64,000 bases of DNA from positions 62,001 through 126,000 of the forward strand of contig JAFKJU010000033.1 in assembly GCA_017305935.1 (NCBI GenBank), read 5' to 3'. The DNA is from Hyphomicrobiales bacterium. GTDB lineage: Bacteria > Pseudomonadota > Alphaproteobacteria > Rhizobiales > Rhizobiaceae. The notes under the pieces are model-generated. The model ran no database searches. It was not told where the DNA came from and saw only the letters and a list, made by a program, of their open reading frames with translations. Shown in pieces: positions 54,449-63,958 of the stretch. Position numbers and translations under genes: made by a program. Each line of letters starts with the position of its first letter. Within the stretch, counting starts at the first letter, position 1.

Positions 54449-55090
54449 ATGAAGAAACCGCAATCGATGCGTGGGCTGGAGGATCTCGGCCGGGTGCGGC
54501 TGTCGCCCAATTTCTTCCTGCGCGATTTCCTGTATTCGGAAATCGCCGTCATCCACGGTATACCCAACATTCCCGACGATCCCGATCTCGCCATCGCCGC
54601 CGGCCGGAAGCTCTGCGAGGAACTGTTGGAGCCGCTGCAGGCGACATTCGGGCGCATCGCCATCCGCTCCGCCTATCGCAATGCCGCCGTCAACGAATTC
54701 GGCAACCGCAACGGCCTGAACTGCGCCTCCAATGCCGCAAGCGCCGCCGACCACATCTGGGACCGGCGCGACGCCGAAGGTTTCATGGGCGCGACGGCGA
54801 CGCTCGCCATCCCGTGCGTGTGGGACCGGCGACACGAGATCGGTGGCTGGCAGGCGCTCGCCTGGTGGATCCACGATCACCTGCCCTATGCCTCGCTCTG
54901 CTTCTTCCCGAAGCTCTGGGCCTTCAACATCCAGTGGCACGAGCGCCCGCGCCGCACGATCCGCAGCTATGCCGAACCGCGCGGCCTGCTCACCAAACCC
55001 GGCATGTCCAATCACGATGGCAGTCATGCCGCGTTCTATGCCGGCTTCCCGATGCCCGGCTGCGTCAATGGCGGATCTGCTGGCGTGTGA
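54449..55090 (+). CDS. Peptidase M15-like protein
   Basis: 213 residues. LSPNFFLRDFLYSEIAVIHG and RIAIRSAYRNAAVNEFGN resemble the N-terminal part of D-Ala-D-Ala carboxypeptidase-like (M15) proteins, and a His/Asp-rich middle (AADHIWDRRDAEG) could bind zinc. No signal peptide. The full catalytic pattern is not clear, so activity is uncertain. GGGGAGGGGTGAGG precedes the ATG. Its 3' end overlaps the convergent gene by 26 bases. Confidence 0.65.
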   Translation: MKKPQSMRGLEDLGRVRLSPNFFLRDFLYSEIAVIHGIPNIPDDPDLAIAAGRKLCEELLEPLQATFGRIAIRSAYRNAAVNEFGNRNGLNCASNAASAADHIWDRRDAEGFMGATATLAIPCVWDRRHEIGGWQALAWWIHDHLPYASLCFFPKLWAFNIQWHERPRRTIRSYAEPRGLLTKPGMSNHDGSHAAFYAGFPMPGCVNGGSAGV

Positions 55091-55373
55091 GATCGGCGAT
55101 CAGCGAGCGATAGTCGCGCACGATCGCCAGCGTCGCCCGCGCCACCACCGGTGACAGCGGCTCGTTGTGGCGGGCGGCGCGGCCGATGCGGAACACGCCC
55201 TGCATCTCGCTCGGGCTGACCTTGCCCGGAAAGCGGCGTGCGAAAATATTGGTCAGGGATGCTGTCCTATTATCCACTTTGCCCAGTTCTGCGGCACAGG
55301 CCGAAAGCAGGGCTTTCAGCTCGGCTTCGAGCGCCCGGGTGCTCCACGCTATTTCCTTGAGAGTATCGAGCAT
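55065..55373 (-). CDS. Small protein of unknown function
   Basis: 102 residues from MLDTLKEIAWS, with GAGGGGAC upstream. It is mostly helical by appearance: TRALEAELKALLSACAAELGKV and ATLAIVRDYRSLIADLTRQQIRH. A middle part FPGKVSPSEMQGVFRIGRAARHNEPLSP is more polar. I do not recognise a family. The frame is open far upstream through the DUF2938 gene in another phase, which is not coding here. Tail-to-tail overlap with the M15-like gene. Confidence 0.6.
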   Translation of the reverse strand: MLDTLKEIAWSTRALEAELKALLSACAAELGKVDNRTASLTNIFARRFPGKVSPSEMQGVFRIGRAARHNEPLSPVVARATLAIVRDYRSLIADLTRQQIRH

Positions 55374-55473
55374 CGATTGTCCCCTCTTCGTCGTCAGTCG
55401 CGTCACGCGCATGATTATCCATGCAAGACTGGTGCCAGACTGAAGAGGCGGAGAAGGGGTGCGGCGAAGCGGC

Positions 55474-55953
55474 TCACGCGAGAACGCGCGCCGTGCCATA
55501 CATGCCGATGGCGAAGACGGTGTGGGCGGCGAGATTGAGGATGCGCGCCCGTGTCGGATCGGGCAGGCGCGAAGCGGCCCAGCCGATGCCGAGCCCCGGC
55601 TGCAACAGGAACCAGCCGGCGGCGACCGTGAGGACGCCCCAGACGAAAGCCGGCAGGAAGGTCGGCGCCGCGAGCCAGCCCGAGCCCATGAACGCTGCCA
55701 GGAGGACGCCATAGAGGATGCCGACGGCATAATGCCCGATCCAGCCAAGCGCCAGCTCGTTGGCGAAGGGCTCGGCCTCGGCGATGGAATCGTGAAACAC
55801 GCGGCCCTTCGGCAGATGCCAGAACCAGCGTCCCACCGGCGCCCAGTTCGGCAGATCATGGCCGAGAAGCTTGTGCAGCAGGATCGCCCAGAGATCCATC
55901 AGCACCGTGCCGCCGATGCCGATCAGAGCGCCGCGCCAGAGAATGTCAGCCAT
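55474..55953 (-). CDS. DUF2938 family membrane protein
   Basis: 159 residues from MADILWRGALIGIGGTVLMD; four hydrophobic segments, with LPNWAPVGRWFWHLPKGRVFHDSI between the first two as in DUF2938. Function not known. An ATG seven codons earlier (55974) is possible. It follows ggt on the same strand after 24 bases and may be co-transcribed. Confidence 0.82.
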   Translation of the reverse strand: MADILWRGALIGIGGTVLMDLWAILLHKLLGHDLPNWAPVGRWFWHLPKGRVFHDSIAEAEPFANELALGWIGHYAVGILYGVLLAAFMGSGWLAAPTFLPAFVWGVLTVAAGWFLLQPGLGIGWAASRLPDPTRARILNLAAHTVFAIGMYGTARVLA

Positions 55954-55977
55954 GCCCATTTCATAATACCCCAATGC

Positions 55978-57561
55978 TCAATACCCGAGCGCCAGCCCGT
56001 CCTTGCGATGGTCGGTCGCGCCGAGCAGCACGCCACGCCCATGGTCCATCCAGATCGCCTGGCAGGAGCCGAGCGGTTCGTCGGCCCACTCCACCTGGTG
56101 CCCGCGCTTTTCGAGATCGGCCTTGACTGCTTCGGAATAGGTGGTTTCCAGCGACAGCGTGCCCTCGAAGGCGAAGCTGCGCGGCAATTCGCTCGCCTCC
56201 TGCGGATCGAGGCCGCGATCGAGCATGGCCGAGAGCACATGAGCATGGCCGACCGCCTGGTATTGCCCGCCCATGACGCCGAACGGCATCACCGTCTTCC
56301 CGTCCTTCTGCAGCATGGCGGGGATGATGGTGTGGAACGGCCGCTTGCGTGGCGCGATCGCATTGGGGTGGCCGGATTTCAGCGAGAAGCCGAGGCCGCG
56401 ATTGTGCAGGAGAACGCCGGAGCGCGGCGCATAGATGCCGCTGCCGAAGGCCCAGAAGACGGAATTGATCAGCGACATGGCATTGCCGTCGCCATCGACG
56501 ACGCTGACATAGACGGTGTCGCGATGGTTCGGCAGATCCCAGTCGCCGGCGGCGCTTGCCTTGTCCATGCGAATGCGACCGCGCAGGGTGGCGATATGCG
56601 CATCGGAAAGCACGCTATCGACATCCGCGGTCATGTGCGCGGGATCGGCGAGGATGGCGTCGCGCTCGGCATAGGCCGCCTTGCTGGCCTCGGCGAGGAT
56701 ATGCACCCGGTCGGCTTCCGACAGCGAGGCATCCGAGAGATCGAAACCTTCGAGGATGCGGGCGATGATCAGCGCCGCCAGCCCCTGGCCGTTCGGCGGG
56801 CATTCGAGCAGCGTATGGCCGCGATAGCAGGCCGAGATCGGCGTGGTGAAGAAACTGGAGAATTCGGCGAAATCCTCCGCCGCATGCAGGCCGCCGGCCT
56901 CGCCCAGCACCGCGACCATCTCTTCGGCGATCGCGCCGGAATAAAAAGCTTCCGCCCCGCGTCCTGCAACGGCGCGCAGGGTCGCGCCGAGCGCCGGATT
57001 GGCCATGCGGTCGCCCACCTGCGGCACGCGCCCGCCCGGCAGATACTGCGCGGCGGCATGCGGATGTGCTCTGAGCGTCTCCTGGTAGCGCTCCCAGTCG
57101 AGATAGACGCGCGGCGTGATGCGATAGCCGTTTTCGGCATAGCCGATCGCCGCTTCCAGCACCCGGCCGAGATCGAGCCGGCCATGGGTGTCGATCAGCC
57201 GGCACCAGGCATCGATGGCGCCGGGCACGGTGACGGAATGCGCCATGGTATCGGTGAATTCGCCGATGCCGCGTTCCTGGTAATAATCCAGCGATGCCTT
57301 GGCGGGCGCCCAGCCGGAGCCGTTCAGCGCCACGACCGGACCCGACGCCGGCGAATACAGCGCGAAGCAATCGCCGCCGATGCCGGTGGAGTGTGGATCG
57401 ACCACGCATTGCACGGCCACCGCCGCCACCGCCGCATCGACCGCATTGCCGCCGGCACGCAATATATCGACCGCAGCCAGCGTCGCCGCCGGATGCGAGG
57501 TCGCCGCCATGCCATGTTCGGCAACGGCCACGGACCGGCTCGGCTGCATGAAGTCGCGCAT
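55978..57561 (-). CDS. ggt: Gamma-glutamyltransferase
   Basis: 527 residues, Ntn-hydrolase precursor that should self-cleave before Thr349 in [18 protein letters not shown], which becomes the nucleophile of the small subunit. [30 protein letters not shown] in the large subunit and [20 protein letters not shown] in the small subunit are typical. No signal peptide is visible, so this is likely a cytoplasmic member of the GGT-like acylase group. [10 protein letters not shown] at 57561 has GGAGAGATATCC; an ATG ten codons earlier exists. Confidence 0.88.
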   Translation of the reverse strand: MRDFMQPSRSVAVAEHGMAATSHPAATLAAVDILRAGGNAVDAAVAAVAVQCVVDPHSTGIGGDCFALYSPASGPVVALNGSGWAPAKASLDYYQERGIGEFTDTMAHSVTVPGAIDAWCRLIDTHGRLDLGRVLEAAIGYAENGYRITPRVYLDWERYQETLRAHPHAAAQYLPGGRVPQVGDRMANPALGATLRAVAGRGAEAFYSGAIAEEMVAVLGEAGGLHAAEDFAEFSSFFTTPISACYRGHTLLECPPNGQGLAALIIARILEGFDLSDASLSEADRVHILAEASKAAYAERDAILADPAHMTADVDSVLSDAHIATLRGRIRMDKASAAGDWDLPNHRDTVYVSVVDGDGNAMSLINSVFWAFGSGIYAPRSGVLLHNRGLGFSLKSGHPNAIAPRKRPFHTIIPAMLQKDGKTVMPFGVMGGQYQAVGHAHVLSAMLDRGLDPQEASELPRSFAFEGTLSLETTYSEAVKADLEKRGHQVEWADEPLGSCQAIWMDHGRGVLLGATDHRKDGLALGY

Positions 57562-57806
57562 GGATATCTCTCCAGATGATCGGAACGCCATCCTCCCGGA
57601 TGAAGCTGTTCGCAGATAAGCGAACCGGGCGGGCCGGTGTCAAGGTGGGCAGCCCGTCTTTGCGTTCCCGGTGCCGATCGCATCACATGCAGCGTGTCAC
57701 GGGAAGTCGACATTTTCCATCGTACATCCCGATGTCGTCAACAAGTCGAACAGAAGTTGTTTCGGGTTGTGTCACGGAGATTCTGCCATCCCGGACTATG
57801 GGAGTA

Positions 57807-57820
57807 TTGATTTGAATCAA
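57807..57820. promoter_or_regulatory. FNR/FixK-type box upstream of the globin-coupled chemoreceptor
   Basis: TTGAT-TTGA-ATCAA matches the TTGAT-N4-ATCAA consensus of FNR/FixK regulators on both half-sites. It is 254 bases before the chemoreceptor start and 246 bases before the divergent ggt start. Confidence 0.65.
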
Positions 57821-57929
57821 GTAAGCAAGAAAAATAGTGGTGTTTATATCGGAAATAGGACGGCGAATATCGAAATAACGACGGATTTACGCCGGTTTTA
57901 TTTTGTGTCTCGGTGCCGGCATCGCATCC

Positions 57930-57944
57930 TTAATCGATTGTTAA
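57930..57944. promoter_or_regulatory. CtrA box upstream of the chemoreceptor
   Basis: TTAA-TCGATTG-TTAA, a full TTAA-N7-TTAA site, 130 bases before the ATG at 58074. CtrA controls many motility and chemotaxis genes in alphaproteobacteria. Confidence 0.6.
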
Positions 57945-58073
57945 ATCTGTTGCGCTAAATCTTGTACTGCCGGCCCGATGGGGCAGCGTAGCGAAGCCAG
58001 CCGGTATCCTGTTAACGCATGGGTCACGCATGCCGGTTTTCCCGCCCGGCCGCTGGCGGCCCAGCCACGGAAC

Positions 58074-59663
58074 ATGAGTACGATGCGCGACCAATCCTCC
58101 AAGACTGCCAAGCTGAACGACAGGCTCGAATTCGTCGGTCTCGACGCCGCGCAGAAGGCGGCGCTCTCCTGTCAGAGCGAAATCATCGGTGCGTCGCTCG
58201 ATGCTGCGCTGGATGCCTTTTACGCCCGGGCGAAGACGCATCCGGAAACCGCCCGCTTCTTTTCCAGCCAGGCCCATATCGAACATGCCAAGCAGCGGCA
58301 GATCGCCCATTGGAAGACGATCGCCTCGGCAAGGTTCGATGCGGCCTATATCGATGCCGTCTCCATCGTCGGGCGCACCCATGCAAGGCTCGGGCTGGAG
58401 CCGCGCTGGTATATCGGCGGCTACGCGCTGATCATCGAGAACATCGTGCGCAGCATCATCACCAATGAGCTGAAGGGTTTTTTCACGCGCGGCAAATCCG
58501 AAAAGCTCGGCAATGACATTTCGGCCGTCATCAAGGCGGCGCTGGTCGACATGGATTATGCGATTTCCGTCTATCTTGACGTGCTGGCCGATGAGCGCGC
58601 CAAGGCGGAACTCCAGGGCGAGGCGCTGAAGCAGGAGCAGAACACGGCGCTCGCCGCCCTCGACCGCGCGCTCGGCACGCTTGCCTCCGGCGATCTGACG
58701 GCGACCATCGAAGACCGGCTTGCCGCCGATTTCGACGGGCTGAAGGAGAATTACAACGCCTCCGTCGCCAGCCTCGGCGCCGCCATGCGCGAGATCAGCC
58801 AGGCCGTGCATCTGGTCAACGGCCAGTCGCACGAGATTTCCGCCGCTACCAACGACATGGCCAGGCGCACCGAGCACCAGGCCTCGGCACTGGAGGAAAC
58901 GGCATCCGCGCTGGAGGAAATCAGCACGATTTCCAGGGATGCCCAGACGCGCACCCGTGAGGTCCAGCAGATCGTCATGCAATCGGCGGCCGAAGCGGTC
59001 AAATCCGGCACGGTTGTCGATGAGGCGGTGAAGGCGATGAGCGACATCGAGGATTCCTCGAAGCGCATGACCCAGATCATCGGCGTCATCGACGAGATCG
59101 CCTTCCAGACCAATCTTCTGGCGCTGAATGCCGGCGTCGAGGCTGCGCGTGCCGGTGAGCAGGGTAAGGGATTTGCAGTCGTGGCGCAGGAAGTGCGCGA
59201 ACTGGCGCAACGCTCCGCCACCGCCGCCAAGGAAATCAAGGAACTGATCGGCCGCTCATCGGCGGATGTCGCGCGCGGCGTGCAACTCGTCCACGGCACC
59301 GGCGAGGCCTTGCGCAGCATCGGCGACCAGGTGCGCTCGATCAACGACCACATGGCCTCGATTGCGCGCTCGGCCGAGGAGCAGGCGGGCGGCATCGCCA
59401 ACATCAACGCCGCCGTCGGCAACATGGACCTGATCACCCAGCAGAATGCCGCGATGGTCGAAGAATCGTCCGCCGCCACCGAAAAACTGTCGCAGGAGGC
59501 GCTGCGCCTCGCCGAACTGGTATCCGGCTTCAAGGTCGCCGGCCAGCCGCCGCAGCCTGCCGCCAGCTATTGCGAGTCGCCACGGCGCAAAGCGATGTCC
59601 CGCACCCCCGCCACCCGCGGCAATACCGCCATCGCCGCCCAGGAAAGCTGGCAGGAATTCTGA
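58074..59663 (+). CDS. Globin-coupled methyl-accepting chemotaxis protein
   Basis: 529 residues. Residues about 15-180 form a sensor globin with proximal His103 in [17 protein letters not shown], as in HemAT. No membrane segment is present, so it is a soluble receptor. A HAMP-like linker (about 200-255) leads to the signalling domain with the hairpin tip [20 protein letters not shown] and [18 protein letters not shown]. The C-terminus ESWQEF fits the xWxxF pentapeptide that tethers CheR or CheB. Expected role: aerotaxis. MSTMRD at 58074; MRDQSS three codons later is possible. Confidence 0.92.
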   Translation: MSTMRDQSSKTAKLNDRLEFVGLDAAQKAALSCQSEIIGASLDAALDAFYARAKTHPETARFFSSQAHIEHAKQRQIAHWKTIASARFDAAYIDAVSIVGRTHARLGLEPRWYIGGYALIIENIVRSIITNELKGFFTRGKSEKLGNDISAVIKAALVDMDYAISVYLDVLADERAKAELQGEALKQEQNTALAALDRALGTLASGDLTATIEDRLAADFDGLKENYNASVASLGAAMREISQAVHLVNGQSHEISAATNDMARRTEHQASALEETASALEEISTISRDAQTRTREVQQIVMQSAAEAVKSGTVVDEAVKAMSDIEDSSKRMTQIIGVIDEIAFQTNLLALNAGVEAARAGEQGKGFAVVAQEVRELAQRSATAAKEIKELIGRSSADVARGVQLVHGTGEALRSIGDQVRSINDHMASIARSAEEQAGGIANINAAVGNMDLITQQNAAMVEESSAATEKLSQEALRLAELVSGFKVAGQPPQPAASYCESPRRKAMSRTPATRGNTAIAAQESWQEF

Positions 59664-59906
59664 TTGCGGCTGCCCAGCCCACTCCAACGGAGGACGATCT
59701 GGCGGTCCCGTCAAGTCCGGGAATGTCACAAGGCAAAGAGAGGGGCCGATCGGAAAGGAGCCGAGGAAACAGAATGGCGGACAGAGAGTCCGTCGAATGT
59801 TCGTTCGCGCCTGTTCGTCACTGTTTAAGGCGCCCTTGTTTCTCTTGCCTTTATTCCACCTAGCGTTCACAGTCGTTCGCATATGTTCTCCATAATCCGT
59901 TTTCGG

Positions 59907-59929
59907 AAGTGGGGAAGAAAGTGGGGAAG
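59907..59929. repeat. Tandem direct repeat before the prophage integrase
   Basis: AAGTGGGGAAG occurs twice with a 12-base period (59907-59917 and 59919-59929), directly before the integrase ATG; the second copy also supplies its Shine-Dalgarno. A possible arm-type integrase site. Confidence 0.45.
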
Positions 59930-59932
59930 GAT

Positions 59933-60823
59933 ATGGCGCGCGCACTCCAGAAGCTCACCGACGTTCTGGTCAAGTCCACGAAGCTGAAGCCCGGCCGGCA
60001 CAGCGACGGGGGAGGGCTCTATCTCAACGTGGCGCCGACCGGTTCCAAGTCTTGGCTTTTCATGTGGGTTGTCGCCGGCAAGCGCCGGGAAATGGGGCTT
60101 GGCCCTTATCCTGCCATCACGCTCGCAAAGGCGCGCACGAAGGCGGGAGAGGCGCGGCAGGCAGTTGCCGAAGGTCGAGACCCTATTGCCGAGAAAGCAA
60201 AAGAGGAGGAGCCGACCTTTGCCGAATGTGTGACGCAGTTCCTCGCCAGCATGGAGGTGCAATGGCGGAACGAGAAGCACCGGGCGCAATGGCGCATGAC
60301 GCTGACCAATTATTGCAAGGGGATTGCCGAGAAGAAGGTTTCCACCATTGGCCTTGACGATGTCTTGAAGTCGCTGAAGCCGATCTGGAACACAAAGGCG
60401 GAAACTGCCTCCCGCCTTCGCGGCCGGATTGAGCGGGTAATGGGATATGCGAAGGCCAAGGGCTGGTACGCGGGCGAAAACCCGGCCTCGTGGCGCGGCA
60501 ACCTTGCGAATATCCTTCCGGTACGAAAGAAGCTTTCCCGAGGCCACCATGCGGCGATGCCCTATGCCGATGTACCGGCTTTCCTGGCGGCGCTGAAAGA
60601 CCGTGACGCCATGGCGGCCCGCGCGCTGGAATTCCTGATCCTCAACGCCTCCCGATCTGGCGAAGTCCTTGGCGCGACCTGGGATGAAATTGACTTCGAC
60701 GCCAAGCTCTGGACCATTCCGAAAGAGCGGATGAAGGCCGGCAGGGAACATCGTGTTCCGCTGTCCGATGCCGCGCTTTCCATCGTGCAGCGCCTCCATA
60801 ACCAACGGCTATCCCGCTTATGA
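59933..60823 (+). pseudogene. Prophage tyrosine integrase lacking its C-terminal catalytic part
   Basis: 296 residues where the family has about 390-410. The Arm-binding domain (HSDGGGLYLNVAPTGSKSW), core-binding domain (about 95-190) and the start of the catalytic domain are present, with the first catalytic Arg241 in NASRSGEVLGATW and a Lys region in TIPKERMKAGREHRVPLS. It then ends at HNQRLSRL, before the HxxR, H/W and Tyr motifs. The sequence passes directly into a phage gene in another frame, so a deletion has removed the integrase 3' end. Confidence 0.85.
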
Positions 60824-62406
60824 TGGCCGCGCCTGGCGCTTTCGGAGCTGGACAGGGAAGCATGCTTTTCAGGTCTGGGGCTAGCGCCCTTTCGGGAAGT
60901 GCAATCGGCGGGGCCGATAGCGCTGTTCGATCGGGGGGCGACACTGATGCAATGCTTTGGGGCGCTGCCTCCGGCTTGGGCTTGGGAGCAATCGGCCCCG
61001 CCGTAGCATCCACCGTGGGCGCTGCATATCGTGGCATCGCAAACCGGTTTGCGGACAGGGCGACGGCAACAGCCGCTGGAACAACGCCGGCGGCACTGCG
61101 CGACCTGGCGAAGACGGCAGCCGACGACGGGCTGGACGTTGCCGCGATGCGCGCCCGGCTCGACGAACTCGGCGCAAGCGCCATGATTGCGGACCTTGGC
61201 CCCGGCTTTCAGGGCAAGGCCGCAAGCCTCGCCGCCATCCCCGGCCGCGCGCAGTCCATCACGCGCGATGCGCTGAACCAGCGACAGGCGGGGGCAAACG
61301 CCCGCATCGGCGCAGCGCTCGATGACAATCTCGGTCCCGCGCGGGTGCCGTCGCAGTTAAACGACAGCCTCCAGGCCGGGCAGCGGGCCACTGGCGCAGG
61401 GTATGACGATGCGTTCCGGGGCGGCCAGCCTCACGATATCAGCATGGTCGCTGATGACCTTGAAAGGTCTATTGGCCGTCTTCGGGGTGACGCGCAGCGC
61501 AAGCTTTCGCAGGTTCGCGACATGCTCAATGAAACGCGGACAAATCGGCTCTCTACCGATCCGCGTGTGACGTTCGAGACCCGCCAGGCAATCGACGGCA
61601 TGCTTACCAACGAAGCCGACCCGAAGGTAATCGCTGCGCTGTCGGAAGCCCGGCAAATGCTCGACGACGCCCTTACGCGCTCCGTTCCCGGCCTCAAGCA
61701 GGTTGATGCGCAATATGCCGAACTGGCCCGCCAGCGTGAGGCCATCAGCCGTGGGCAGCAGGTTCTTGACGGCGGGAGGACAGCGCCTCGGCCACCCGAG
61801 CTTGCCGCAGAGCTTGAAGCCGGAGCCCAGCCCGGCCCATTCCAAATGGGACCGTCTGCTGTGCCGCTCCGGCTGTCGCAGGGCGCCCGGGCCGAGATTG
61901 ACCGCATCGTCGGCACCAACGCAAACGATGTCGTTGCGCTCAATCGGTTGATCAAAGGCGAAGGCGACTGGAACCGGGAAAAGCTTGGGATGCTATTCGG
62001 CCAGGACAAGGCCGATCGAGTATTCCGAGTGCTGGAAAGCGAGCGCCAATTCGCGGCCACACATAACGTAGTCACCCGCAATTCTGAGACCGCGCGCCGC
62101 ATGGAAGGCATTGCGGAGGTGCGCGGCGCGCAAGGCGGTGATTTCGTCAAGAATGCCTATGCCGCCGGCGGCGCTCCGGGTTTGATCCGTTCCACTGGCC
62201 TGAAGATGGCCGACAAGGCCGCCAACGTCTTCGCCGGCCCCGTCATCGATCGGCAGCGAGCAGCGCTTGCCGAAGCGCTTATCCGCAATCCCAACGCGCT
62301 GATAGGTGCAATCGAAGACTACGGCAGCCGCGCGCGGACATCGCCGGAGCTTGAGCGGCTTGCCAAAGCTTTGCTGTTGTCAGGAGCGACCACGGGGCCG
62401 CGATGA
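60820..62406 (+). CDS. Phage virion/DNA-transfer-like protein, probably N-terminally truncated
   Basis: 528 residues from the first ATG after the junction. The N-terminal part is Gly/Ala rich and hydrophobic (SGSAIGGADSAVRSGG, WGAASGLGLGAIGPAVASTVGAAY), the rest alpha-helical with long polar stretches (GIGRLRGDAQRKLSQVRDML-like, FETRQAIDGMLTNEADPKVI). It resembles internal virion or injection proteins of podovirus-like phages, with no motif that decides it. The N-terminus lies at a deletion joint with the integrase, so the native protein was probably longer. Confidence 0.55.
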   Translation: MMAAPGAFGAGQGSMLFRSGASALSGSAIGGADSAVRSGGDTDAMLWGAASGLGLGAIGPAVASTVGAAYRGIANRFADRATATAAGTTPAALRDLAKTAADDGLDVAAMRARLDELGASAMIADLGPGFQGKAASLAAIPGRAQSITRDALNQRQAGANARIGAALDDNLGPARVPSQLNDSLQAGQRATGAGYDDAFRGGQPHDISMVADDLERSIGRLRGDAQRKLSQVRDMLNETRTNRLSTDPRVTFETRQAIDGMLTNEADPKVIAALSEARQMLDDALTRSVPGLKQVDAQYAELARQREAISRGQQVLDGGRTAPRPPELAAELEAGAQPGPFQMGPSAVPLRLSQGARAEIDRIVGTNANDVVALNRLIKGEGDWNREKLGMLFGQDKADRVFRVLESERQFAATHNVVTRNSETARRMEGIAEVRGAQGGDFVKNAYAAGGAPGLIRSTGLKMADKAANVFAGPVIDRQRAALAEALIRNPNALIGAIEDYGSRARTSPELERLAKALLLSGATTGPR

Positions 62407-62595
62407 TGGATCAATCCAGCAGATGAGCAAGTAGACCAGCACGGAAAATGCAACGCCGCTTATGAAGCCGATAGGGAATTCGGCGCTGAAGACGGCGGAC
62501 AGCGACATAAACCCGAACTTGAAAGCGAACAGGATAAGGGCCGTCGTCGCGATGCAGGCAAACTGGAAAACCCGAAGCACACGCTTCCCTTTCAT
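62380..62595 (-). CDS. Small two-helix membrane protein of the prophage
   Basis: 71 residues on the opposite strand to its neighbours: positively charged head (MKGKRVLRVF), two hydrophobic segments (ACIATTALILFAFKFGFMS and GFISGVAFSVLVYLLICWI) and a short charged tail. It overlaps the end of the virion-like gene by 27 bases. It could be a holin-like or superinfection-exclusion-like protein; it might also be a chance frame. Confidence 0.4.
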   Translation of the reverse strand: MKGKRVLRVFQFACIATTALILFAFKFGFMSLSAVFSAEFPIGFISGVAFSVLVYLLICWIDPSSRPRGRS

Positions 62596-62619
62596 GTGAG
62601 TTCGAACAGGACACAGACC

Positions 62620-63006
62620 ATGGCAGCAAACTTTGACGACGACAACCGTTCAGCCGCTCATGCCTATGACACCATGGGTGCCAGCCTTGAGCACTACCGC
62701 GCTTTCCGGGTGGCTCTTCTAAAGCTCGACAACGGTGCCGGATCGTTCGATGAGGTTGAGAATAGCGTTGCGTTTTTCGCCAACAATCCGGTTCGCACGG
62801 CGCAGGACGCGCTTGCATATTCTGCACTTGCCCGAACGTTTTATCTGAGGGCGGCGGAGAGCGCTGCGCGCGGTGACCCCACTGAAAATACCATGACCAT
62901 CTTGAACGTAGCGGAGGAGGCCATGGACAAGATGATGGCGTTCATGACGGACGCGACCGGCAAACCCTTGCCGCAGTCCACCGACATTCAGCGCGCGTTG
63001 AACTGA
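62620..63006 (+). CDS. Phage protein of unknown function
   Basis: 128 residues from MAANFDDDNRSAAHAYD, acidic and helical (ASLEHYRAFRVALLKLDNG, AYSALARTFYLRAAESAARG). A GTG eight codons earlier (62596) is in frame. It sits between the virion-like gene and the terminase-like gene with a 9-base gap to the latter, consistent with one phage transcription unit. No family recognised. Confidence 0.6.
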   Translation: MAANFDDDNRSAAHAYDTMGASLEHYRAFRVALLKLDNGAGSFDEVENSVAFFANNPVRTAQDALAYSALARTFYLRAAESAARGDPTENTMTILNVAEEAMDKMMAFMTDATGKPLPQSTDIQRALN

Positions 63007-63015
63007 GGCGCGGCG

Positions 63016-63522
63016 ATGACCGATCGAGATGAAGCAGGCCGGTTCCTCGCCGGCCATTCCCAGCCCGGCCCCGGCCGCGACAGCCTCTACGACCCGTCGA
63101 TGAATGAGCAGGCACGGAAGCTGGCCCTTCTCGGGCTGACCGATGACCAGGTGGCCGACTTCTTTGAGGTGTCGCCGAGCACAATCGACAATTGGAAGCG
63201 GCAATATCCCGCTTTTCTGTGCTCCCTCAATCAAGGGAAAATCATTGCCGATGCCAACGTTGCCGACAGCCTCTATCGGCGCGCAACTGGAGAGGTCATT
63301 TTCATGGAAAAGCGCGTGAAGGACAAAGACGGCGATTTCGAAATCATCCGGCTTTCGCAGCAGATGCCCGCCGATCCGGGCGCGGCCAAGCTGTGGCTCA
63401 CCAATCGACGGCCGGCAGAATGGCGAGATAAGCAAGAAGTGCAGCACTCCGGCGCGCTCCAGGTTGTGACGAAGGAACAGCGTGACGCTGCGGTGGCAGC
63501 AGCACTTCGCGCTGACACCTGA
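63016..63522 (+). CDS. Phage terminase small subunit-like DNA-binding protein
   Basis: 168 residues. NEQARKLALLGLTDDQVADFFEVSPSTIDNWKRQYPAF is an HTH typical for small terminase subunits, followed by NVADSLYRRATGEVIFMEKRV and PADPGAAKLWLTNRRPAEWRDKQ, a pattern I know from terminase small subunits or their HTH relatives in tailed phages. It would recognise the packaging site. No large terminase follows within the window, so the module is broken or continues elsewhere. Confidence 0.7.
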   Translation: MTDRDEAGRFLAGHSQPGPGRDSLYDPSMNEQARKLALLGLTDDQVADFFEVSPSTIDNWKRQYPAFLCSLNQGKIIADANVADSLYRRATGEVIFMEKRVKDKDGDFEIIRLSQQMPADPGAAKLWLTNRRPAEWRDKQEVQHSGALQVVTKEQRDAAVAAALRADT

Positions 63523-63748
63523 CCGGCCGCGCCAATACGAACCTTATCAACGTGTTAGGTGAATTTAATCCGCCGCGATGAAGGGTATGGCGCACGAGGC
63601 AGTTTCAGCAAGTGTTCGCATCGTCGTGGGCCGCGATCAACAGCGGCCCCCTCAAATTTGAGGCGACGGCCGGTCGCAGGGCGCTTCGTATCCAGCTGGC
63701 GCGATGAGCAGCGAAATCACGGAACGCGCGCTACGGAGTAACGTCGAG
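63523..63748. other. Non-coding stretch in prophage remnant
   Basis: 226 bases after the terminase-like gene with no credible gene. Short frames exist (for example 63559-63741) without phage or other protein character. Confidence 0.4.
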
Positions 63749-63958
63749 TCAAAGAGACTCGCTCTGATGCGGAAGCCACCATTCCACCCGGTCACGCGTC
63801 AGCAACGGGAGCTTTTGGCCGATGCGCTGCGCGAGTGAGATGGCCACGGCCACGGCCTCATCAATTGAGGCGTACTCCTCGCTCCACGCCTTCTCGGAAC
63901 CGATCGGCGGGCAATAGACGGTTGCGGTGCCCTGACGCTCGGGCTGGATGATGAGCAC
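63749..63958 (-). CDS. Small hypothetical protein
   Basis: 69 residues: MLIIQPERQGTATVYCPPIG, then an acidic helical part EEYASIDEAVAVAISLAQRIG and a Trp-rich end (RDRVEWWLP). It opposes the phage genes in strand. Composition looks protein-like but I recognise no family. It may belong to the prophage remnant or to the flanking chromosome. The 42 bases to the window end hold nothing I can call. Confidence 0.4.
   Translation of the reverse strand: MLIIQPERQGTATVYCPPIGSEKAWSEEYASIDEAVAVAISLAQRIGQKLPLLTRDRVEWWLPHQSESL

Larger units (their letters stand above)
57562..58073. other. Divergent regulatory region between ggt and the chemoreceptor
   Basis: 512 bases without a gene. The part from 57700 to 57960 is A/T rich for this genome and contains the FNR/FixK box at 57807 and the CtrA box at 57930, described separately. 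The chemoreceptor frame is open from 57978, but the residues before 58074 look non-coding. Confidence 0.6.

Noticed and set aside
55459..57579. 706-codon plus-strand open frame opposite ggt
   Set aside because: Antisense shadow of ggt and the DUF2938 gene; low-complexity composition.
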